A stretch of DNA of 64,000 nucleotides from Thunnus maccoyii. Lineage: Eukaryota; Chordata; Actinopteri; Scombriformes; Scombridae. Below are positions 34,201 to 49,200 of the stretch, piece after piece. The first letter of the stretch is position 1; each line of letters opens with the position of its first letter. A program made the position numbers and the translations under genes. The notes under the pieces were generated by a model. The model worked only from the letters and a program-made list of their open reading frames with translations, was not told where the DNA came from and ran no database searches. The DNA lies in NCBI RefSeq assembly GCF_910596095.1, contig NC_056539.1:27488501-27552500 (forward strand). Reading direction: 5' to 3'.

Positions 34201-37200
34201 GCAACTAAAAAGTATTTTCATGATCAATTTATCTGCTTAATACTTTGTCGATTAATCAGTTTTTTTTTGTCTATAAAATGTCAGATGACAGTGGAAAACG
34301 CCTGTCTTCAAATTACTTGTTTTATGGGAACGACAGTCCAAAACACAATCGTTTTCTATCATATAAGCAGAAATCTTGATGTCTGAGAGGCTGCAATTTT
34401 TCCTAATCTATCAAGTCCTTTCCTTGACTTGATAGATTAGCCAATTAACAGAATTTTTACCAATGAATTTTCTGTCAATTATTTGACTAACCATTTCAGC
34501 TCTAGACTTTATCATCTATATCATTTACTACCATCCAATCGAAAGTGTTGCTTTAGTTAAACGATACATTTCAAACCTCAGAAAAGAAAAGAAAAGTCCG
34601 ATCATCTCTCTACCTGTTCTGAAGGATGTGGTCCTGGGCGGGCTGGTGCAGTTGTCTCCACTGGCAGTGATGCTCAAGTTGTACGGCTGTCCGCAGTGCA
34701 GATTAGCAAGGGTGCAGTTGTTCACTAAGGAGTTGCATTTCGTGACGTGTCCGTCCCTTCCTGTTGCTGTCAGCAGGTAGGATGTGGCCACAGGGGAGTC
34801 GGCCCACGTCACCGTGGCTCCATTCTCCTCACATGATGGTGCCACTGTCACGTTGTCTGGGACACAGGGCGCTAGAGAAGACAAAATAACCTTATATATT
34901 TCCTCAGGTGTTTGCGCTATGGATCTGCTGTACTTTACACTTTCAAAACTTTAAGTGAGATTTGATAACAGAAGTGAGTTTTTTCATAGGTCAGTTTCTG
35001 TATGTGAATCAGGCTACATGGTGAGCAGAAAAAAATACCTGTTTTAATCTTCTTTGGTGGACTTCTGAGGCTGCTGCACTTATCAGAAGAAGCTGATACA
35101 ATGATGCTGTAGTGCATGCCACAGCGAATATCCTGGAGCACACATGAATTGGAGGTGCTGTTACAGGAAATGAGGGTCTGGTCGTGGCCCTCGGCGGTCA
35201 CCAGGTAGATAGGTGTGTCCTGATTCAGCTCCCATTCAACCAGGATTGTGTCACTGTTGCATCCTGTCACTGCACTGATGGACGTTAGAGCACAAGGACC
35301 TAGAAGACAGGACAGATACGATTAATAATGCTCCAGAAAACCGTTAACAGTTTGAAATCAGCAGCAGAGATTCATGTTAAATACCTGTCTCGAGCTCAAA
35401 GGTGGTGCTGTTATCACTGCGGCAGTGTTCGTTGACAGCAGTGACATGGAAGGTGTAAAGCGTCCCACATTTCAGATCTGGCACATTACAGGGAGAGGAG
35501 GCGGTAGTACAGGTAGAGTTGTGACCTCCGACCCCCTGGGCCAGCACGGTATAGCTGAGGGCTCCTTCTGAGTCGTCCCAAGTCACCCAGGCAGAATTAG
35601 ATACGCAGTCCAGGCGGCCTTTGGTGTTGCTGGGCACACATGGAGCTATAGAGGGTGAAATGCAAAAGAATGACATTCAGACTATGTAGGAATTGTTTCA
35701 ACAATTTTTGGGAGATTTATTGCTGCAAATGATTATACAATTTGAATTTTGTGGGAGTGAAAGGGGGTTGTGTATTTGAAGATGCTCCCCTAATGAACCC
35801 AAGTGTCATGCGACCCTTCTTAGAGTCTAAACACCCTTGCAATATTAAGGAAATACATAATTTCATAAGGGGAAATGCATACAGTGATTGATAAATAGCT
35901 TGTGTAGCTTTCTGTATACAAAAGGAAGAAGAAGGGGACATTAGGATGGTTTTCAGCAACCTAGCTCACCAGCACCAGTGCTAAGACTCGTTTAAATGTT
36001 TCTGACATCAGTGCTCTCGGTACACTTATTCACTTTCTTTGCAGTTTGCACTGAGTTAGATGAGAAGATAAATTTGCTGAGAATGTATCACATATCACTC
36101 TATAACCACAGTTTGTGTATGAGTTAAACAAATAAGATACAGTATATTAATTAGAGAGGTTTAGAGGTGCTGGTAGACATATTTTTAAACGTTGGACAGA
36201 GTCCCCCTGCTTCCAGTTACCATGCTGAGCTAGGCTAAATGCCTCCCGACTCAGCAAGGTATTGATAGTCTCATCTTACTCTCAGAAAGAAAGTGAATAA
36301 TTGTATTTCCCAAAATGTTGAACTATAATTTTAAATCTAAAACTCAAAACCTAGGAAACACATGCAAATGCAAAGTCAAACTGCATCCCTAAAGAGGAAA
36401 ACTGCACTGTAACACCGCCTGCATGTGGTACTTTCCTTTCCTATAGGTGGTGCAGGTTGGCATGTTTAGACCTGATATGATGTGGAGAATCTGGAGTCCG
36501 CTAAACGTGCCTTTCAGTGAATGAATTTCTGAATTACAAAGCCAGTTCCAGTGCATCATGCCACTGACACACTGAGATGTGGCTCACTGTTTGAAGTTTA
36601 CCTGAAGAAGTCACAACGGTAGGGCTCGGCTTGCTCTCGCAGTCATCTCTTACAGACAACACAGTAACGTTGTAGCTCTGTCCACATGGTAGATTTTCTA
36701 TGGTGCAGACTGTGCCACTCGAGTTACAGTAGAGTCTCGCCCCTTTGTTGCTCACTGCTGCCACGTGGAAGTACTGTGCATCAGGGTTGGGTGACCAGGA
36801 CACGGTCATAGCGCCTTCATCACACTGGGCATCAATTGTCACGTTCTGTGGTGCACAGGGGGCTGCGGGGGGAAAAAAGGCAGGTTAATAAAGTATCGTT
36901 TAACAAAGAAGGGAATTTCTATCTTGCTGTTTTAGGGAACAAAACTTTACCACTTTACTAAATAAGACTGTCATCACAATTTAGTCACAACAAGCCTTTT
37001 ACAATGAGTAGATAATTGGTCCTCCATCTTTACAGAGTACCTGTTCGCACGTAAGCCTTGTCGCTCTCCACGCTGGAGCAGGACTCATCCCGGCTGAACA
37101 CGCTCACGTTGTAGGTCTGTCCACACTGCAGGCCGCTCAGGTCACAGTGGGTCATGGTGTTGTTGCACTCAATCCGGTGGCCTCCGTCCTCTGTGACACC

Positions 37201-40200
37201 CACAGCAAGATAGGAGACAGCTCCACTGGCTGGCTCCCATGTCACCGCAGCTGAATTTGAGCGGCACAGTAGAGACGCCTTGACATTGGTGGGCCTGCAA
37301 GGCACTGGTAGAGAGAGGAGGAAAGACGGACAGTGAGATGATGGAGTTCTTCTGTCTTAATGATGTATGTGAGAGCTGGGGGAATTAATGGGTTATATGG
37401 GTTAGTTTAATGCCAGTTTATAGAGAGAAAAGTTCATTCTTAGCATAATAAATGAATACTGAACAGACTCAGATCAAGCAAACATGGAGAAATTCATCTC
37501 AAAGTTCTTAAAATTCATTATTGATTAGTCGTTGTTGTTCCAAGCTGCATACTATCTCAAGATCCAAGTGTGATACTGTTTGAATCATGCTGTCAGTGAC
37601 CACCAGGCACAGCACAAATATGAGCGACAGTTTCTTCACCAATTTGGGAGATAAGTAGGGTTGAGTCTGAAGAATGTCCTACTTGTAACAGCAATGATAT
37701 CCAGGTAACTTATTAATCCATCAACTGTTCATGAATAGCGAAAAAGATGAAAAAATAAACCTGCTATAAACTGGCCCCTCACTGTTGACACAATGTCTAC
37801 ACAGCTTGCATCATGAAAGCAGCACGTTAGCAGAGCAGCTGTAGCAGCTTCAGTCCTGCGTCAGTTACTCAGGATGCACTGAGGCACAGTATTGAATATA
37901 GGTTTGCACATATAAAACGGACATTGAGTCACTCATCAGGCCGTATGTCACCTCTCATCTGCTCCGGTCTGCAAATGAACAAATGACTGGTACAATAATA
38001 CCATCACTTCCTGGTATGAAATCACAATAAAGACTCTTCTCATTTGCAGTTTCATGATGGTGGGATGAGCTACCCAGGTCTATACTGTCTGCTGTCTCCT
38101 TTGGTACATTCAAGAAACGCCTGAAAACTCAGCTCTTCCATGAACACCTCAACATCTGATTCCCTTTAACCTTTTAGCATTTTTTGAAGTGTTGCGGTGC
38201 TTCTTGTTGTTTATGGTATTCCTTATGCACTTGTCTCCTTACAGTTGTTTCTTACTTTAATAATTATTACAAAGACTACATGTTGTCACTGTCCTTTAAC
38301 ACTTTATTGTTTTGCCTCACTTATAAGTCACTTTGGATAAAAGCTTCTGCCAAATGACAAAATGTAAATGTAAAATATGAGCCATTATGTGGCCTATATA
38401 GACTTCTATATTGATTAAAATAGAAGCGTATCTGTTCCGTCAGATGCACATGAGATGAACATGTGAAAAACACCTCCTGTGTTGACGGGCCTGTCCACAC
38501 CAATACCATAGCATTTAACTTGTGGCAAAGATTTTATTGTTCCTATTTACCTGACTGCAAGTTGAGGTAAGCGTGACTGTTGTCACACTGTCCATCCTGA
38601 GCTGTCAGTGTCAAGTTGTAGAGTTGGCCACATTGCATGTTGGGTAGTTCGCAAATGGTTTCAGCAGTGTTACACTGGATCCTGTGACCATTGGGTCCCG
38701 AAGCTCGCACCATGTAGGAGGACACACCCTCTCCTTCTTCCCATGACACCACACCTGTGTCATTGCCGCACACCATCTCTGCTGTTACCTTCTGTGGTAC
38801 GCACGGCCCTACAGACAGACAGGTATAAGATCAGTATCAGTAAAATATTATATATAACATGCAATATGCCTTATAGCTACACTGAATGCTGCGGTTTGGG
38901 ATAAATGTCTGATGAAGGTGCCACATGATTAATTTAATCTTGATTCTACCTTTGCTGATCACAACAGCAGAACTTTCAGCACTGTCACACGTCTCATCTA
39001 AGGCCTTAACAATGATGGAGTAGTTGAGGCCACACAGCAAGTCGTTGAACAGGCATGTTGTGTCGTTGCTGTTGCATGTTGACTCGTAGCCACCGTTGCC
39101 CTGGGCGACTGTGGTGTAGGATAATGCCCCTCTGCTTGGCTCCCATGAGACCGCCACGGCACCAGACTCACAAGCCACCCGAGCCTCCACCTGCTGCGGT
39201 GCACAAGGCACTGCACAGACACAAAGAGAGAAATATTAATCTTCCATTATGTAAAGATGGACGCCTTAGAATTATCAGGTTCTATCTGCTGTCTGAGTGG
39301 TTTTGAGTTGTTAAAGTTCAAATGATTTACGATATATGCACAGACAATACTTTAGCTGCATGTTTTAAATTTAGACATACTACACATTTGGTTTTCATTG
39401 ACTGATTTTAACTAATAATACAGTTCATAAAGTTTTTCCAACAACAAAACAAAGACAATTAGAGAGAACCTTTGAAAATGTTTCTCCGTTCATTAGCTGA
39501 CCTTTCCTCTCCTCTCCTTGTTCTGCTTTGTTTTACTGTTTTTTTCTGCTCTCTGTCTATTGCTCTATTGCTTCTTTTTTTTTCTTTCTTTTTTTGACAG
39601 ACTGGGGTCTCTGTCAGTGTCTGAGCTCTGAGTGTTTCACTGTCTGCTGCAGGACTCAAGTTATAACATTAAATACACACAAACCCAGTTAGCAGCAGGT
39701 AGAGTTAACATCAGCAGCGAGCAGCCTGAATGTATCTCATGTTCTTACATATTAACATTTTGCCTTTCATTGCTGTAACTTATTAAGTAGTCAGAGTAAC
39801 TAATAATAATATTAATTATTGCTAACAATTCTGCTTCCTATGTAATTAAATTCGGCAAGCTAGCTGACTGGCATGGTGGATAAAAGTCAAAAATCTGCTT
39901 CGTCACTGAGTTTAAACAAGATAAAAAACTAACTCAGTTGGTGTTTATTTCTGTGTCATACATAATTATGTTGATAAAATAATTAATTTGGAGGCTTCAA
40001 AATTTAAGATTTAGCAACATTTCATGATTCTTTCTGCTCTTTTGACCACAGTCACAAAGCAGTGAGGTCACTTGGTAAAGAGGTGGAACCTGATTGGTCC
40101 TTCTGTCTACGTTCTGAGCACTGATTGGTGCTTTGCAGATGGAACCTCAGAGCACCAGAATGAGATCGAGATTGAGTTTTGAGATGAAACTTTTTCTTTT

Positions 40201-43200
40201 CTCAAATTTTAGGGCCAATAATGCAGAAATTAAAAAAACAAACCTACAAAAAATGTTAATAACTTGTCAAAGAATATTTTCATGTGAATAACTCATTTTT
40301 GACAAAAATGTCAGATAAAACCTTATAATTCTAGGGTCTTATTTAGTTTAAATCTGTTTCATGTAAATACTTTAAAGTATGTGACGTAAAATCAAAAATT
40401 TACTAACCTCCAACCAAAAAAGCCATATTTTTTTCACTTTTTAAATTTCTTTTTCATGATAAGTATATATACACTTAATTTATGAATAATCTTCCCCCAC
40501 CCTGACACAACAACAGAAATACCCAGATATTTACAAACTACCACTAAAAAGAACAATCTGTAACATAGCTGTTATCATGCTACCAGGCCCCAACATGTTC
40601 CTTATCTTTACCTGCTTGTAGCTGTTTCATGTCACTCTGCGACACATTGCACACGTTGTTGACGGCGATCACAGTGATGTTGTAGGTGAAGCCACACAAG
40701 AGATCAGAGAGGACGCAGGAACCTGAGTCTGTCTCGCAGCCAGATTCATGTTCCTCCACGCCGAAGGCTTGGACGATGTAGGAATCAGCTCCCTTGCTGG
40801 CCTGCCACTCCACGAGGGCCGTGTTAGTAGAGCAGTTCAGTGCAACCACAACATCCTCAGGAGGACAAGGCACTGGTGGAGGGAAGGGAAAAGGAGAAAG
40901 TTTACTTTTTGGAGTAAACACAAAATCCCCATTACACACTTGTATTGTTTGGCAATTTTAAAACATTTGAGGGGTCCAAAAAAGGTCAATAGAGGTCATA
41001 GATTACTTTAAGTCCCTTGTAAACCTTCTGTTAAGACTTTAAATAGAAACTAATCACCAAACTGAAAAGCATTATTTAAACTCTGACCACATCCAGCAAG
41101 TGTAAATCTGGGAATGTTTTGTATTTATTGATATTTATTAAATAAATACCAAGATTTTTTAAATAGGCGTGTTTAAACTGACTTTTACCTTGATTTTGTG
41201 TCCCCACACATCCACAAATTATTTTGTTTCAAAATATATATTATACACTGTTGTTTACAGTAAAAGATGTCTTCCTGATAGTGTAAAATTTTTGAGAAAA
41301 AATGGTGAAATGATAAGAAATGAGCCGCTGATCATATGCTATTGTTCATAAATTGATAAAATAATTTTTCTCTCAGAATTTAAGAAGAAAAGATATTTGT
41401 TTTATTGTTGTTGTTTTTTTAAATCAAATTTTCCTGAATTTAGAAAGTGGAATATATTAACACCTGTAATCACACCTAACACCTGATTGTGTGATTACAG
41501 GTGCATCACTGCAGCCACTTCAGAACTTCAGCCACTAGAGGTCAGTGAAAACAGGATTCTCAGTTAGTGTTAAAGGATGAGTCTGGTGATGCTCTACTGT
41601 ATTTTTTCTTAATCTCAGCAAATCCCATGAAGACTAAAACCAACGATGAGTTACTCCTACCATCAAACACTATTTACTCCTATTTGAGTAACATTTGCTT
41701 AAAACAATAGTGCCTGGCTGCTTTAGGAAATTATTTAGCCTTTCTTATTAAACTTTGTATTCATGGGTTACCTGTTTTTTTTTAAATTTACGTCCTCAAA
41801 TGGGAGGAATGAGAGCCACAGACAGGGTAGGGAAGTCAGAAAGTATTGAGAGATGGACTAACACGTCGTTTTGGAACTTTGACCATGTTTAGCACAGATA
41901 TCGGACATCACAACAGTATAAAAATAACAGAAAATCACCTCTAAGTTACTCTAAAATTGCCAAAATAAGCAGTATATAAAATCCTTGCCCCACATCTTTG
42001 ACTTGGTTTTACTGCTTACCTGATTCCACCTGCAAACTGGAGCTGGGTGGGCTGTCACACTTCTCATTTGAGGCCACAGTGATCACATCATAGGTCTGGC
42101 CGCACTGCAGGTTCTCCAGCTCACAGTTGGTGAAGTTGGATTTGCAAGTGGAAACATGGCCGCTGGAGGACCGGGCTGTTGCGGTGTAGTGCAAGGCCCC
42201 CAAAGCGAAGTCCCAGTCCAACAGGGCCGAGTTGGTGAAGCAGTCCACAACCACTGAGCCAATTTTGGGTATGCAGGGAACTGAGAGAGGGTGAGGAGAC
42301 AAAAAGTCAGACACCAAGCCTATCAAGTAAACATTCTGACATCCAAATTTCCATCTATATGTCCTACCTGATTTGAACTCGGCAGCTGGGCTGGGCAAAC
42401 TGGAGCAGATGTCGTCCTGCGCCACCACCTGGACAGTATAAGATTGTCCGCAGGTCAAGTTGGTCAAGATGCACATCGGGTCTTTACTCTCACAGGAGGA
42501 CACGGCTCCCTGTGTGCTCTGAGCTGTCACTTTGTAAGACAACGCCCCCTTGCTGGCACTCCAGGACACGAGAGCCTGATTTTTAGAACAGTTCATCTTC
42601 ACATTCACATCAGTAGGAACACAAGGAACTGGAAAGAAGCACAGGAAAAAGATTTAATAAAAATGTAGTTACAGGAAGTTTTAGAACATTTTTAAAAAAG
42701 TCACAGAAATATCAAGCCATCATTTGAAGGGTGTCAGATTCAATATATTCAATGCATGGCAAACAATCAGTGTGCAGACAGTTAAATACATTTTCTTCCC
42801 CTAAAGATTCAAATTTTTATATACATTTCTTTTCACCCATTTGTCATGTTCCTGTTAGACATGTTGCCTGTCACCAATACCAACAGAGTTTTACAGTATA
42901 TGCACAAAAAACAACAAAAATATACAGTAACATGGAATATAGTGAGCAGAAGGAAAATAAACCCCAAAAGTGCTTGTTTGTCACTTCTGCTTAAAGAATA
43001 TAAAATAAAATTACTTATATCAAAGAAATCTGTTTTTAATCTGTTTTAACCTGTTCTATAAGTTATGACTCTTTTATTTTATTGAAAATTGACCTCTACT
43101 TGTAAGATTAGATATTTGTTTGCAGGATTTTAAAAAATATGACAGAAGTATAAGGAAATTAATTAGGGAAGTTGTGAGAATAAAATAATAATCAACTCTC

Positions 43201-46200
43201 ACCTGACTGCAGTGTGTCGGCCTTACTGGGGTAAGAGTTGCACTTCTCGTTGGAGGCGACAACTGTCACCGTGTAGTTCTGTCCGCAGTGGACATTTGGC
43301 ATGCCGCAGTGCTCACTGTCAGACCAGCAGCTTTGTGATTGGCCGTCTTCCTGCGTCACTGTGGCGGTGTAAAACTGCGCGCCAGCCGAGCCGGTCCACG
43401 ATATAACAGCAATGTTGGAGAGGCAGTTCATGAAGCTGGAGACGCCGGTGGGAGGGCAAGGCTCTGAGGGAAGGATGGAGAAAAGACTTGATCACGAAAG
43501 ATGTTGAACTGATCCTGAAGTTTCATTAATACAAATAGAGGAATAGTTCAGCATTCTGGGAAATATGCTTATCTGCTTTCTTGTTAAGACTTAGACACGA
43601 AGATCAATACCACTCTCATATCTATGCACTATTATGAAGCCACAGCTAGCAGCTGGTTAGCTTAGCTTAGCATAAAGACTGGAAACAGTGGAAGAGTTGG
43701 TCTGACTGTCTGATGATAACAAAATCCACTTATCAGCACCTACAGTCTCTGCTGTTTTGAGTCTTTATACTAAGCTAAGCTAAGCTAACCATATTTACCC
43801 ACAAATGTGAGAATAAAATTATTGTTATAATTTATTATTATCAATGAAATAGTAAATAGTAACTGAATACAAACATAAAAACTGTCCTTGATTTGACAAT
43901 TAATTTACATTTCCTTGATGAAGTGTATTTCAGATATAAGTTAACGTTTTCTTACTAGGTTAAAGCATTCAGAAAAAAAGGGTCACTTCAAAAACAGCTT
44001 CAAAACAGTGTTTTAGGGTTTATGGAATAGGAATCTACCTGACTCCAGCTTTGACGGCACACTGGGACGGCTTGTGCAAACAGAGTCTACGGCCTGAACA
44101 GACAAGAAGTACTCCTGGCCGCACTGGAACTCAGAAATGTACGTCCAGGTGTCGTTGGTGCTGAGCTGCATTTTGTGGCCGTTGTTTGTCTCTGCCGTCA
44201 CAATGTAGAACGATGCGGTTTCACTTGCACTCCAGCTCAGCGAACCCACCTTAGAATAATAACAACAATATCATAATAATTTCAATTTCGATAAAAATAA
44301 TTAGCCTAGAACCTTTCAAAACAACAGTTACAAAGTGCGTCACAGAGCGTAATTACAATAGATTGTTTAATATTTCTTGAGGAAGATCCTTTAGAGAAAG
44401 AGCTTTCACAAAATGGTAAAATACAAACCTTCATAGTGCAGTTAAGAGATGATTCTAGATTTTGTGGTATGCAGGGTGCTACAAAAAGAAGACAAATGAT
44501 CAGTGGTGATGCTGGTGTTTTTCATGTGGTATCATTTAAGAGAATCACTGAGATTTCTTTGTTTAATTCTTGGCAGATGTCTCTCTAACATCATATGACA
44601 TTTTCTATGGCATTCTGCAGTTTGTTCACATGAAACTGGCCTTTAATATTCTAGGGTAGTTTGATTTCTACAGTAGAAAATCTTCAGCTGTGTACCCATC
44701 CGTATTGAAGTCCTGTTGCTCGGCATGCTGCTGCACAGGTAGTCGTTGGCGATGACATGAACTGTGTACTGCTCGCCACAGTGCAGGTCATCCCAGGTGC
44801 AACTGGTGGTGTTTGTGCTGCACATGTGGGTGTGGCCGTCCTGTCCCACTGCGATGGCCAGGTAGGAGTCTGCCCCGTCGCTCTCAGCCCAGCTGACTGA
44901 TCCCAGACTGTCCTCGCAGTGTGTAAAGCTCTGTACATGCCGGGGTACACAGGGGCCTGGAGAGACGGTGAATTGTTGCATTATCAGGATAATGACCTTC
45001 TTATACATTACGTTAGACAAAACTATAAGAAACTCATACCTGTCTTAAACTCTTTAGGCTGGCTCTCAGCACTGTCACATTGATCATCCTGAGCCTTCAC
45101 AGTGAAAGTAAACAGCTGTCCACAAGGCAGCTCAGCCTCTATCGTTGTGTCATTGGTTTGGAAAGACGTGACGTATCCCAGGTCTCCCGTAGCTGTCACC
45201 TCATAGACTAATGCACCTTTAGCTGCCGACCAATCCAGTACCACCGTCTCATTGTAACACGACCCGTCAATTGTTAGGTCAGCTGGCTGGCAGGGTTCTG
45301 GAGGAGAAAGACACAAATGTCACACTCACAATAAGTGAAATTTTATTCAAGTTCAGATGATGCTGTTGAATTACCACAATCGATTGATCTGAAGATTGAT
45401 TAATCAATTAATAGTTTGTACAATAAAATGTCAGAAAATCAGCATGTCATCACAACATCCTAAAGCCCATGTTAACATTTTTGGACTGCCTATTTTGTCC
45501 AATAAACAGTCTAAAACCCAAATTGACAGTCTAATTTTTAAGCGTTTTTGATTTAAAAAATGACAAATGATTAATTAATTATTAAAATGTTTACAGATTA
45601 ATTTTCTGTCAATCAACTAATCGATTAATTGACTCATTGTTTCAGCTCTACTGAAGTGATTATTCACTCCAACTCCAAATACTAATGCAGGACAAATGCA
45701 TTATGCGGTAATTGCAGAGAGCAACTTCATAGACAAAATGACAAATATTTTTAAAATACAAACAAATAATTATATATGATATATACTATAATGCATATAA
45801 CATATAATAATAAAAATATAATGTCAATAACTAAAATATAGAAGTATGAAATTCTTTAATCTGTTTTTTCATAACTACTATAAGATTTGAAGATGAGAGA
45901 AACTTAATACAATACAGGTTACTGAATACAAAGTTTGAGAAATAAAACTTGCAAATTAGACAAACCATTTAAAAAAAATCAATACAATTAAATTAAGAAA
46001 TAGTAATGCCAAAAGATGAAAAATTTTAAGACTATCACATGTCCAAATTGTGAATAATGAGGGTGAATTCTATTTATATCTTTATATACAGTTAGCTAAT
46101 GTAAAGTACAACTGTAGGTAAGAAAAGAAACCACTCGTTTAATAAATTTATAATGTTCAGATTTGATCTGTGAGTAATTTTTTTATCTGTCTATCTTGGC

Positions 46201-49200
46201 CAAGACACTCTTGAAAGAGAGTACAACAAAAAAACACACGAATAATCAGCCAACCAGTAAAGAAATTAAATCAGTTAAATCAGTTTAACAGTTAATCAGT
46301 TGATAATAAAGCCCCCTACCTGTCTGAACCTCCGCAGTGCCGCTGATTTCGCTGTAGCACATGTTACTGAACGCAGTTACGGAGAATTCATAGGTTTCCC
46401 CGCAGTCCAAGTTGGAGAACTGGCAGGTGGAGTTGGTGGAGTTGCATTTCAGAGTCATCCCTGTGCTGGAGGTGGCAGTAGCCATGTAAAGCTCCACTCC
46501 CTCTGTTTCCTCCCAGTACATGTTGGCTGTGCTCATCCCACACTGCAGGTCCGCTCCAACACGCAAAGGTTTACATGGCCCTGGACAAGAAGTTTAGTTT
46601 AGTTTCAAAAAGAAAAAAATAGTTCCAGTTTTGAAGTGTTTTCTTTTTATGATAAACAAGATACACTACAGAATAAATTCAGGATCAGCAGTTCTTCCGC
46701 CACTCCAGCTGATCTGGGAGGACGTTGTTGGACTCACCTGTGTTAAAAGTGACATGACTGTTTGTATCAGTCTGGCAGTGGTCGCTGATGGCCGCAAGGC
46801 TGACGTTATACATCTGACCACACTGTAGCTCTGTCAGATCACACTGGCCCTCGGCAGTCTCACATGAAGCCCAGGAGCCATCAGCTGATACAGCGGTCAC
46901 CAAGTAAGAGCTGGCTCCACTGGCCGAGCTCCAGGAGACCTCGGCTGTGTTGTTGTAGCAGTCCATGTTAACTGTCACGTTTCCTGCTGCACAGGGAGCT
47001 GGAGACAGAAGGGAAGACGGGCAGGGTGAGACATACAGGACATGGATACAACATCATTAGTGGTACTTTTACACTATTTTAGCGAATTAAAGTAGCTAAA
47101 ACCTGCTAGAGAGGCCACTAAATACCACCAGATCACATGCATTAATGTGCATATGCATAGTATCACTACAGAATGATTTCCATATAAAATTTGTGTTGGA
47201 GGTAATAAATCAGGTTGCAAGCTTAAAATCATAGTAAACAGGGACACTGGTAAACATGAGTAATTCACACAATCAATCCAGCAAGAATGAGAACTGGTGA
47301 TTCACCTCAAAGGAGAGTGGCTAATCTCTACCCAAAAAGTTGCTAGATTCATCAATAGACTCTATAGATCCATATATATCTTAAAAAATTGACAAATCTA
47401 GGTCTACACTGACAACACTGATCTCTTCTCTGCGAATTGCTTAATAATAAATACAATCAAAATGGATTGAAAAGGCAAATGACAACCTTTGTGGTTTAGA
47501 CAGACTTAGTTTGCAGCTGTTAAATAGATCGTGTTTTACTCTTAAGGATTTATTCTTAATTTTTGGGGGCGTAGACATATATCCATACCCATGAGTATCA
47601 GAATGAATAAATGAATGGATTAAGCTTTCATATTTATTTTATGCATACGACTATGCTGAGCCTGAATGGGCTTACAAAACACTGTAAATTCATATAAGCC
47701 AGAACCAGAGAGCTGTGAATACATTTTAGAATTTAATTTGAGGAAAACAGGATTCAGTTGGTGAGGAATTTGGTACTTTAAAAGCTTCAGTTTACCCAAA
47801 TGACAAAAAACAATAGCTTCTCAATTATAGTGTTAAAGTCATGCAGATAATTTTGCCAACATTTTGATCTGTACATCTTTGACATTTCTCCTTCAGCCCA
47901 ATTCAATGGGAGTGAATGGAACCTCATTTGTTGTGCTCACAGCAATGAAAAATTACTTTCTAACAGCAGAATGTCTTTACACAAATATTTTTATGGTTAA
48001 TCCAACAAGCGTTCTCTTCTCTCAGGTACTATTTCTTTAATAGAAAGTAGTTCCAGTGAAAATCATGAGATCTGAAATCTGTTTATTTTTAAATGGCATT
48101 TTCAATGCTACAGTACAGCAGCACCACAAATAAAATTATCTTCACCTAAATTGTGTTGGGGTTTGGGCAGAAATCTCACAGACACATTTCAAAACTTGGA
48201 CCACTTGGACAAGTAAAACCAAGACTATCTGTATGGCGGAATACCTAAAAGGATATTTTTCTTTTTTGTTGTTGTAATTTTTAGATTTAAGCTAACAAAG
48301 CAGTTGTATTTTAACAGTTGTGAAAAAAGACAGAACTTTTCTCGAGGAACTCAACACAGAAGAGATGTAGGAATTGAGTCAAGCATTCTTTTTACCATCT
48401 TGATGTATTTTCGTATCATCTAATACTTTCACTTTAAATACATCTTAAGTAGATTCACAGTGAAATTCTGAGGGAAAAACTTCAGGTGAAAAGTGTAAAT
48501 AAGGTAATCCAGCGTAATATCTGAGTAAACTGAAGTTAGCGTTTGAGAGCATTGTACCTGAGACCAGCAGGACGGTGGTAGAGATGCTGCTGTTGAGCGT
48601 CTCTCCGATGGCGATGACGTTGGTGTAGTAGACCACTCCACAGTGGAGGCCTTCTACGTTACAGAAAGTGTCCTCGGTGCGGCAGGACAGGGAGTGGCCG
48701 TCACGCCCTGCGAGACGAGCCTCGTAGCCCACGGCACCAAAACTGGCCTCCCATGTCATGACCCCTGTGTTGTTCTCACACCGCACGTCGGTCTGAACGT
48801 TGTTGGGCGGGCAAGGCTCTGAGGTTAAAATAAGAGGCGAGACGGGTTGAATGATGCACAGTGGATACATGTAGTATCTTTCATCTATGCCGCACAATAA
48901 TAAACACACACATACACAAACAAATTAAAGAAAAGATGAAAAGTTACAACACAGTGTTTTCTCACCGGTCTTAATCATAAGTGAATCTGTTGAGATGGAC
49001 ACATCTTGGCACACATAATTGTTTGCCGTGACACTGATGTTGTACATCTGACCGCACTTCATGTTGTACAAGGCGCAGTAGGTGTCGTTGGTGGTACAGG
49101 AGACCATGAGGCCCTGCTCTGTCACCCCTTCCACTGTGTAGTGATCAGCACCAGCGGTCCTGTCCCACAATACTTGGCCGATCGTCAGGCTGTACTGGGT

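Noticed and set aside
42009-42608. Two FN3 domains as one continuous exon
   Set aside because: The intervening 87 bases read open but have clear donor and acceptor sites, and both domains end in the standard TG-phase-1 border.
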